This document shows positions 30,101 through 41,223 of a stretch of DNA of 64,000 nucleotides, piece by piece. Both the position numbers and the translations under genes were made by a program. The notes below the pieces were generated by a model. That model made no database searches. It had not been told where the DNA came from and saw only the letters and a program-made list of their open reading frames with translations. The stretch's first letter is position 1. Every line of letters starts with the position of its first letter. The stretch is from Chrysomallon squamiferum (Eukaryota; Mollusca; Gastropoda; Neomphalida; Peltospiridae): contig CM022672.1 of the NCBI GenBank assembly GCA_012295275.1, positions 3,579,443 to 3,643,442 of the forward strand. Direction: 5' to 3'.

Positions 30101-33100
30101 AAATTGCTAATTGAGTTGACAGAATTAATCACATGGACCCCATGCTGAGTCAGCATGGGGTAGCTTGTCTAACAGCTTGATGTACAAATCTTCATTATTT
30201 GTGGATCTGACTGGCAGAGTTCTGACATGAAAGACAGCTTTCTGTGGCAGGGGGTAGCCCATTGTGTGAAAACTCCAAGGGACTTTGCAGGGGTGATAAG
30301 TCTAATATTGGTACTTTTAGTGCTGAAGATAATGAATGAAGGCAAAGCAGTCTTCCATGAGCCTCACTGCTTGTGTGGTACAAGTGTATTTCTTACCTGC
30401 CATGCATTGTGATATAGCCATGGCTACAGGTGTGCTTCAGAGTAATTTGTTTTCTTTCTTTATCCCTAGGTAGAAGATAAAGCTTGATTGTTTTATGTCA
30501 GTTTTGAATTTAATCTGACTCCCTTTCTCTCTCTTTTGTTTTTCACAATGCTAGAGTACAGCTTTTCAGTAATTAGAGCAGGCTGTCCTTGAAAGTACCT
30601 GGGTTAGTGGCAAATTGTTATTTATGTATTTGAACAAAAATCACATTGACTCCTTTGTTAATAAATTACATTTTACGTATGTGAGTTTAGTTTGAAATGG
30701 AAAACTATCAAGAAATTTTTCAACACACATATGTAATCAAGCACATTACTGGTCACTTACTCCTAATAAAATTAGCCACATATTTACTTTAACTCTTGCA
30801 ACAGTTTAACTACTTTTTTTTTTTTAATATAAAAACAATCTGAAAATAATATTTTAACAATGGTTAATTTTACATACAAATTTCATACAGTATGAAGAAT
30901 TCCAACCTTTTCAACTATTTTTAAATGTATTTATGCTGTATGAGGAAACCATGACAAAATCATTCTTCATTTAACAAATCTACAGTTTGTATGGATTATA
31001 CTAAATGGTGGACTAAAATGTCAGCATGGTATAATGCATCAACGTTTATTGGTAAATTTGGGTTATTTTGTTGTTTGATATGGGAGCACAATGTTCATAC
31101 AGTTTTATATTTGTGTAGAGCTCTGATCATGGTCCCAGAAGTGTTACATGCATGCCAGAAACAAAAACCTTTTAGACAAGAGATTTCATGTATTAGTTCT
31201 GAGTAAGACTCTAAATTCCATTAACATGTTCAAAAGAAACCTAGGGGATGCATATTTTGACTTTGTGAGGAAGTGAAATATCCAGAACTGAGATAGTTAT
31301 GCATATAATGTGGTGTCTTCACTTTGGTAATTATGAGGTGATAAAGGAACACATAATGATAATGCCATAAACAATATCTCAAAGTCAAAGTTATTTCTTC
31401 AAAACATTTATTTCAGATAACTTGTCAAAGAAGAAACTATAATGGAAAAAAAGATAAAAATGGACACCATTATATGCAGGACATGTGAAAGATAAACTTT
31501 CTCCTAGTTACAAAATCTGAAAATGTTTTGATATTGCACTGGAAGAAAGACAATTGCCTCTGTGTGGAGTGCAAAACAAGATGCTTTAAATCCACAGAGT
31601 AAAAGAAAGAAATGGAAAAAAAAAAACCCTCACAGAAATGGAAAAAAAGTGTTCTGTGTATAATAACAAAGAATCAGATTTCAACTGCTTCTTACTAGAA
31701 AAACACTTTAAATAATGAAAAATATGTTGACAGAACAGGCATTTTAAAATATATCTTTCTGGTTAAAACACCTTTTGTTGTTGCATTCAGTGATATTTAA
31801 CTTAGTTTGATGTCAAAGTGATTTGCATATAATCAAGACATGAAATGTGATAATATTAACACACATACGGGGAAGTTAAATACAAGCATAACTGCTCACT
31901 TTTGTAGACTGCAGACAAATCTAGTTTTGCATTTAATATTTGTACTTTTCCACAGGTGCAAACAACAAAGATGTTATTTTAAAATCTGCAGCATCAAACA
32001 CACATCTTTCCTTTGGTTCACAAAAGCCTTGACCATGCATGATAAATAACAGCCCTGCACTGAATATACTGGATTGTTAAGTTCCACATATAACATCTGG
32101 ACACAAAATTTATAATCAAGAAAATAAAGGAAGCAAGCAGTTCTTCACAATAAATCTATGAAGTGAGATTAGATCTTACCACCTGTAGTTCAGACCATGT
32201 ACAAGTGACAGCAGATAATTTTATTACATGACATGTTTCTTTTGGACTGTTTTAATGTTCATGACTTGCAGGTGATTTGTTGGACACCACCAGTTATATA
32301 CACAACTTGAAATTTCTGATATCATATTTTGCTAAATACTTTAAAACTATCCTGATTATCTTTTGGGTTAAAAGTAAACAGCAATAAAATAATCTGATCA
32401 CATTGTAACAAAATGGCAGGTGTAGAATGTGGTTTTTTTCTTTTTTTTAACATCATTACTATTTATCAATACCTGTTAAAATAATAGCAGCTGATTTTGT
32501 GTTCTTATCATGTTTATGTTATTAATTTATTGGTTTATTTACAGCTGAATGTTTTAATGTTAATTTGTATCCAAGTTTTTTAACTCTGACATAGCTTGGT
32601 AGCAGAAGTATCTATGATCAGAGCTGTGCACATTTGCATGTCTGTTGCTATTTCAGAGATTTTTTAACACTGAAATAAAAAAATTACCAACCTTGAGATA
32701 CTGTAAATTTCTCATTTTATATACAGAGTGGTACATGTCTGTAATATTGACAACTTAATAGATCTACAATATCGAACATCCCAAAACCTCAGTACTGAAA
32801 TTCATAGAATACTGAAATTTAAGAATCTTCAGTACAAAAAATTATAGTAGTAAATTTGTCAATGGTAAAATTATGGTTTCTCCTATATTCTCTTGTAAAG
32901 AAATGCCTAAAATCTTAGCTCAGTCATGTGAAAATTAACTTGTATCCAGTACTCTAAACACGCATATAAAACAGCTTTCTTAAACATTTTAATTGCACAG
33001 TCCAAGCAAATGTTAAATATTTTTCTGCCAATAGTGGGAGAACATTATTCAGATGATTAGTCAATAGTAAATGCAATACTGTCAAAACTATTTGTAAAAA

Positions 33101-36100
33101 AAAACAACTAAACAACAGAACTCATATGTTTTATAAGAGTACTCGTTATTATTGTTGTGATTTTTCACCAAAAATACAGAAATATATTCAAAATGCATTT
33201 AGTTCATTTATTCGTGTGAACCATGATAAAATACCTGATTGAAATCAGCTGTAATTCAAACGTAAGATGGCAGTCTTGTTTTGTAATATTTAAAAAGTTA
33301 TGTTAATTTAAAGATTTATAATAAATATGATAAAGAGGATTAGAAATATATTAATTTTAATTTTTATATTTTAATCACAACATATTTTCAGTTCTTCTAC
33401 ATTGCATCTTGTACACAGATTCATTCAGTGTTAATATCTTATAAAAACTTGAACTTTCATATACACATCATTGTATTGATGTGTGCATGTTTAACATTTT
33501 GCATTAACCAACATATTAAGCACAATTTGTTCTTTTTTGTTTATAAAATAAGAGTTTTCATTGCCTGTTTGGCAATACTTGGGGTTTTTTTTATTATTGT
33601 TTTTTTTTTTTAACAGTTTCTTTTCCAATGCTCTACAGGTGTGGTGTCTATTCAGATACTTCAGTGCATCAGCAGGTTTTAAATCTGATTTGACTCTGTT
33701 GGTGGCATTATTCAGAACACACTGCCTTTTTTTCACTGGGCTGCATTTGTGAGATCAGATTGCTAGTAATATTAAGAAAACTCTCGGCAGATTTTCATGT
33801 TGTTTGGATGTCTAATCTAACCTAAGTCATGGATGACTAGCAGACAACATAAGCTTTTTTTTTTTCTTTCCTATGTAGCTTTGTTGGAGGTCTTATATTT
33901 CCAGAATGATGATTTCTGATTACAAAATAGATTTTTTCTCCTACTTTTTTTATTTAGTAAATGAATAAGAAATTCAATCTATGCATGCATATAGAAAAAG
34001 TAAACAAATGACACTAAGAAGATTTTATTTTTTATAAATGAATGAATAAAAAACAGATAAGAAAACTATGTAAAATAACCTTGCTTTGAGGGATAGACTC
34101 ATTAAATAAATGTTTAATTGCACCATACCACATTTTAATATTAAAAGTTAATAGACTTCTTTTATATAATAATAATAATAATAACAATAATGAATGTGAG
34201 ACAGGAAATAACCTGTTAGTTTTATGTGCCACTCTTTTTGAATTAAGACAATGGTTTTATTTATATACACCTTTATGTAGGTAGGAAGATACACATTACA
34301 GACTTTGACAGTGAAGACACTGCTGAACTACTAATCTGTAGGTTCTGTTTTTTTGTTTTTTGTTTATCCTAATGTACTTTCATCTGTTATTATCAAGGAA
34401 ATATTTATTTGTATAAAAATTTGAAAGCACCACATAACTAACAATCATATTCAAGAACAAAAACCCCTAAAGCAAAGTCACGTGAAGTGTAGTAATGCAT
34501 TCACCTATGTAATATTTTAGCCCAAAAAGATAAAATTTACATACATAATCTCTGCCTATTGTAATTTTTAATGTATTGTAAATGATCTTTTGTTTATGAG
34601 ATAAAATACAGCAGATGATCCTGGGCTTTAAATGATAAAAGCCTTTTGTGTCATTTGTATGAATACAAAAACTGCTGGTATTTCTTACGATGGTGTGCAC
34701 ATTTCAACAGACATGATAGCATAAACTGATACATGTGCATACAAAGCAATGAACACACTCAGGTGAGAAAACAAGGTTCAGGTGTTTCAGCTGTTTGGTC
34801 TTGTTCAGTTATTTTAATGTTACATCGTTTATGGCATGCTTTTTAAGATCAGATAAGAGAACAGCTGTAAACACATGCATATTATTGAAGGAATTGGATA
34901 TCTTTTATAGAAATCATACACAGCTTTGAATGCAAAATTATTTTCTTTATCATTACTGTGTTTTAATAAATATTGTTATGTGTATTTATTTTATTTTATT
35001 TTTATTTTTGTTTTGATCTTGATCTTTCCCCACTCTTTTTGCAGCTACAGTGTATTATATATGTAAATATATTTTTGTTTGTTTGTAAAAGTCAAATGCA
35101 TGCAAAATACGACAAACGATTTATTTTTGTATAGCATTTTCCTTTCAAATTACTGAATTATAGATTCTAATGATTATATGTATTGATCTAATAGAGCACA
35201 TTATGTTCTTTGTTCTTTTTCAATAAAAAAAAAAAAAAAAAAAAAAAAAGCAGAAGTAAATCTATCTTTCTTAATCCTGATTAGAAGGAATTTCTAATAT
35301 ACCCTAAAACTCTTCTAGAAAAATAATATGATGGTTGAATGTTTATTTATTTATTTTCACAGGCTTGGGGACCAGACCCTCTTGATTATATTAGCATGTA
35401 TTCAAATCCTGGAGATGAACAACGCAACATCCCACCCCACTGGCATTATATTAGTTTTGGTCTATCTGATCTGCATGGAGATGGCAGAGTTCATGAGTAA
35501 GCATTGATGTTTTTATATCTTTTCCTTGATATTTTCAGAAAATTTATTAAAAAGAAAAATAGTCTATATTTAATATATATTGAAGAAGAATTAGATTTAT
35601 GTATCAAAGTGAGCTCTTAGAAATAATAATAATAATAAAGTATATATTATATTGCAGACAGTTGTTATGTAACTGTATAACATCATAATAAAACAAATTA
35701 GCAGATCCATTACAAATAACTCACTGTTTGATAGCTGTTTCATTTCTGGTATAATTTTATAAGATTTTCAAGATGGACATTACTTACTATTTAATGCTTG
35801 TCTTTATCATTCTGTTAATTTATTTCTTTTAATAAATACTATTATGTACATTTTTTTTTATTTTATCATTCCACACACTAACAAAATACTAAAAAAAAAA
35901 AAAAAACAAAAATTATTTTCCTTGAAAGGTTGATTATTTATAAGCCTTGTTAGTAATTAATATAGTATATTTTTATCCAAAAAAATTCCAACTGTATTAA
36001 TAATTAAGTTGGTCTTTCTTTTCTTCTTCTTTTTTCAGTTATAATTGATTTTATTACTTTTTTTTTTCTTCACCAGACTGTTTGTTTATTAAAGTTTTTT

Positions 36101-39100
36101 TCCTTGTTTAGATGTTCAAACAATAATGATGGACCCAGTGGTTTTGGTTTTGAGTTAACATTTCGGTTGCGCCGAGAACCAGAAGAAACAAATCCTCCAA
36201 CATGGCCAGCAGCCTTGATGCAGTCACTAGCCAGATATGTCTTCCAGTCAGGTAACTGTACAAATCCTTTCAAACTAGATACCACATATGTCTTACAATA
36301 GGTATCTATTTTAGTACATGTCTTTAAGTCAGGTTTTTATTTACGTATGTGTCTTATTGTCAGCTATCTATTTAAATCTAACTAGAGGTCATATCGCCAT
36401 TATTGATATATGTCTTGTAGTAGGTGTCTGTTTAAGTATATGTCTTACAGTCAGGTTTCTGTTTAATTCTGCATCTTACATTCAGGTTTCTGTTTAAGTA
36501 TATGTCTTACTGTCAGGTTTCTGTTTAAGTATATGTCTTGCTGTCATTTTTCTGTGTAAGTATATGTCTTACAGTCAGGTTTTGGTTTAAGTGTGTGTCT
36601 TACAATCAGGCTTTGTTTAAGTGTGTCTTACACTGTTACTGTCAGGTTATCTATTTAAATCTAACTAAATATCATGTAATCATTTTCCTTACATCCAGCT
36701 ATTTAAGTTTTTTTTAAACTAGATGCCAGTTAGAGGTTATCTACATTATATTTCTTCCAGTCAGATACACAAATTCTTATAAATTAGATACTAAATTTCA
36801 GTGCTGTCTTTATCCAGAAACATCTTGAATGGTTTCATTATAGTCATTATCACCTGATCAGCTGTCAAGTTTTTTTTTAACCTGGATGCCATGTTCATTG
36901 TCAGAATGTGTTGTCCTGTTACAGTTTTAGGGTTCTAAGCCTTTTTATTTTTAAATTAGATACCATGTAGTCTTTTTTATAACCATAAATGCATAATACA
37001 CATTGCTAAGCATTTGGAAACTAGATTTAATAGCATATGTAAAAAATGAAATATTGTTGTTAAATACTATAAATCATCAAGAATGACTTTCAGTGAGTTT
37101 AAAATTGGTTAAGCTAACTGCCAGTATTTAAATTACAATCACAAACTAATTAAGTACTCGGACAGCAATTACATCATCAGTATGTCAGCCATGATCTTTT
37201 AAGGTAGATTTATCTTTCACCTGAGATCAGAAATAAATACACCGGTAACTTAACCAACAGAGATAAGTCTAGTCTGTTGAGAGTCAGTGCAGACGTAACT
37301 TAACCTAGCAGTTCGATTCATTGTCTTAGCTATTCAGTCATTCAGAAAACCACAGAAACAAACCAGGCCATACAGAGGGGCAACCTTAACATGAATATTA
37401 GGTAACTAGTTTTTGGATCATTTCCAAACGCCTTAAATTTGATCCAGGCAGTGTGTGTCTTCTGTATATGGTTCAGCTTTGTAAGCAATTCAGTTTATTA
37501 ATAATTTAGTGTGAACGTGACGCTATTGCATTTCAGAAAATTTTAGCATTTTTTTTTTTATTCATTTATTTGTTTGTTTTTTATCTCTTTGACAAGTTAG
37601 TAATTGTGTTTGTAAGCATAGACATATATGTATATGTCTCTGGTTTAAAAAAAATTGGTGTAGTCAGAACAATATGACATCATTTATTTAAAGGATTTTT
37701 TTATAACTTAATATTGCAAATGAAATGAATTATAATACTGTAAAAATTTAAAGAAATAAATATTTTTAGGATAAAATAATTATTATTAGACATAGCAATA
37801 TTTAGTTGCTTGTATATTTGTTGCTTTTATGTTTTGCTTTGTTTTGTTTTTATTTATTATTATTTTGTCACACTGAAAGATTTACGGTTATACTGAACTG
37901 GGTGTTGCTCATTTTGTGGTATTTTTTCCAAATAACAGATTCTTATTTGTAATTAAATGATCTTGTAAGAAACTGAATTTTTTGGTAGGGATAAAAAAAA
38001 AAACCACAAAATAAAAAAAACAACCTTACATACATACATTCATATAAATATATATGTAGTTGTTGTGGTTTTGAAAATATCTATCAGGTTATTCCCGAAT
38101 GTGTATAGTTCTCAGCAGATTGCAGGTGTGTGTGTATTATGAAGAAATAATTTCATGTGTGCACATTTCAGAAAATGTTTTGTGTAGTGGCGACCACGTG
38201 TCGTGGCACACTCCACTGGATGGCAGTGAGTCCCGGGTACAGCACATGCTGATGACGGAAGATGCACAGCTGCAGCCTATCACAACGTCGTTTGGAGTTG
38301 TAAACTTTGTACAGGTACACACCAATATCCAGAACAGTTTCTCACAAATCTCAAGTGTCACACTTGTTATAAAAACTAGCCGAAAAAAGAAAAAAAAGAA
38401 GAAGAAAAAAGCTCAGTGAAGATTTAAAAAAGCCTTTTTAAACCGAAATATTTTAAAATTATGTATAAAAAGTAAAGAAAAGAACAATAGAAAATTAATG
38501 GTCTGTTTTATAATATCTCAGTTAGCTTTACCTGGATTGGGTCTGGTATTCATCTTACAGTTAGCAGGTGATATGTTTGAAAAAAGTGATGATTAAACAA
38601 ATGTAAATGTGTATTTTTATTGGTCAGTAAAATCTGGGTATAAATATTTATTGGTCTATAAAAGCTGAGAATAAATTTTAAATTCAGCCTGGGAGAATCT
38701 GACATGTTATTATTTTATAATCCTGCTTACTGGCAAATGTTCAAAAATAAACTCTGTGTGCATGTGCTTGTGCATGCATGCATGTGTTTACATATGCATG
38801 CACTTCACAGAGATTGTACTCAGACCTTTATCTCTCTTTAACTTTACTTTATTTGGTGTTGCACAGCAAGAAGAAAACATGGGACGGGGGTGTTAAAATG
38901 AAGTGAATTTTTAAAAGCTATATTAAAGAAAATATTCTATTTATGACAAATAATTTTGTTAACTTTCATCCTTAGCTTCATGGTGTCTTACATACTGATT
39001 TTTATTTATTTATTAATAACCAGTCAAGCCTTCTAGTTTAAAATCTGACATTAACTAAATAAATTTTGAAATATTTCTCACAGATTGTTGGTGTCTGTAG

Positions 39101-39381
39101 TGAAGAACTGAAGGCTGCACAACACTGGAATGGTCCTGGTGTGATAGAACTGCTTCGATCTAAAGCAGTGTAAGTTTATAACAGCTTTTTACATGTGTGT
39201 GTTATGGGCACCATATAGATATAAATACCACTCATACATTTCATGTAAAAGGTAGCATTGTATTAGAAAAAATTAAAATTGTAGATTGTTAAATGGATCA
39301 ATTAAAGTATAGGCTTACATTTTATTTATTTGTATTACAGTTTACAGGACAATTTTGTTAGATGTTTTCTGATTGTGTTTT

Positions 39382-39425
<44 letters not shown>

Positions 39426-40542
39426 TGGCAATTACTGATATTATTAATTAAATTCTAGTGCTGGTGGTGCCTGGCTTGTGACAGATATGAGAAGAGGAGA
39501 AACTGTGTTTGAAATGGATCCCACCCTTCAGGTTTGTTTTTTCTGAAGAATTATAGTAATGTATTTCATGCTGGACAAGAATTGTACACTAAAACACACA
39601 CTTTTTTTTTTCTTCTTTTAAATACTTAAAAACAGTCCTATAAAAATTAGTCTTTTAAAATTCATTTTTATGAATGAATGTTTAACAACACCCCAGCATG
39701 AAAAATATATCAGCTACTTGATGTCAAACCAAAGGTAACTGCAACAAAATGATTATTGCTTTATATACAAAAATTCTAAAATGAATTAAAACACAGTGTA
39801 AAGAGGAGTTCAAACTCTAAAAGTATTACAGTTTAATTAAATTATAATTTATAGTAAAATTTTGTAACATTCAAATTTTTTTTAAACAAGTTCAGAATGG
39901 AACTGAAATAATTATTTTGTATTTATTTGACCAAATACACCAGCACTAAAGTTTGGTGCTGAATCAGGCAGTGTCATTGATGGTGTTGTGTCTGAGGGAA
40001 AAACTGTAAAACAAGCTACAGAATTCCAATCCCTTGATCCATCTGTATAAAATCACAGTATTCATCTTTAATATCCATTAAAAATTGTTTATATACAACA
40101 GAATCTGTACAAATTTTCTTCACGCGCGCAAGATCAAACCCAACCTTAGGTGGTGTAGTAAACCAAGATGGTAAAACAAAATAGGAAGGAGTTTACAAAA
40201 TGTTAAATCAGTGTTGGAAAGTGACTAAACATACTTAATATGAAGACAGACCATAAGGACAATTTCATATATTTCTTGTCAAACACCGTGTTATGTGTAG
40301 GATGTGTTGGTAAAGATTAGATCTTTGTAGCATACTGGAGAGAAAGCTTTACATGTCTAGCACCCAAACAAGGTTTATAGCATCAATATAAAAGCTCTCT
40401 ACAGATGTTCTAAATGCTCCAAGACAAATGTAAGACCCAGATTGTGTAAACCATTTGTAAGTAAGACTTATATGCTGACCTATACACAATGCATCCATCT
40501 TTAGTGCAGATACACATTTTAATCTCTCTTAGATATAAAAAA

Positions 40543-40583
<41 letters not shown>

Positions 40584-41190
40584 TTTTTCACCATTTAATC
40601 TTGTAAACTAATTCTTATGGTTTTGGGGTAAATTTTTTGTTTGTTTTTTAAATAATTATCTCTATTTTTTATTTTCTCTCTTTCAGGATCGTGTTGACCA
40701 TGGCATTGAGACTGAGGGTTCTAATCTCAGTGGTGTGAGCAGCAGGTGCTCATGGGAAGAGCTTGGCGACTCTGACCGGGAAGATGATGACAAAGAGAAC
40801 AGACACGTTGAAGGTGACAGACGAGGCAGCAATAGCATGGAAAGAAGACATATTTCAGATTTTGGTAATGATTATTTGTTTTTATTTAATAATTTTATGG
40901 ATTTTAAATCTTTCCTTCTTTATTATTTATTTATATGTTTCAAACTTAGACACTTGTCAGACCAAACATTTTTAATTATTGGTTTTAGATTTTTCACCTG
41001 TTCCTGCCAAGATTAATATTTATTCATATATGTCTGTGTTTGTTAGTTAAATTATTTTTCTAGAAACCAAATTATTTTCTCTGTAAAAAAATATTCTTTT
41101 AAAAACTTAATTTATGGCTTTGTATGTAGAATTCTAGTAACATTATTTTGTGATTTATTCTTCATTTTTTTTATGGCAACCAAAAAAGTT

Positions 41191-41223
<33 letters not shown>

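Larger units (their letters stand above)
27329..35362 (+). other. SUFU intron 1 (8.0 kb)
   Basis: This is the longest intron of the window. It is mostly AT-rich with poly(A)/poly(T) tracts (28371-28388, 28451-28490, 35224-35249). It contains a degenerate minisatellite (about 29,890-30,130), a perfect palindrome with a Maf element (30138-30160) and, directly after it, a less AT-rich segment (about 30,170-30,620) that I cannot identify. No coding region is supported. Long first introns commonly hold enhancers, which is an inference here. Confidence 0.7.

Noticed and set aside
30195-30412. Overlapping 61-62 residue open frames on both strands in SUFU intron 1
   Set aside because: No homology that I recognise, no splice context, and length within chance for a less AT-rich stretch.
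40547-40578. Poly(T) as the A-tail of the antisense retrotransposon relic
   Set aside because: It lies on the relic's 5' side. A reverse-strand element would carry its tail at the low-coordinate end.
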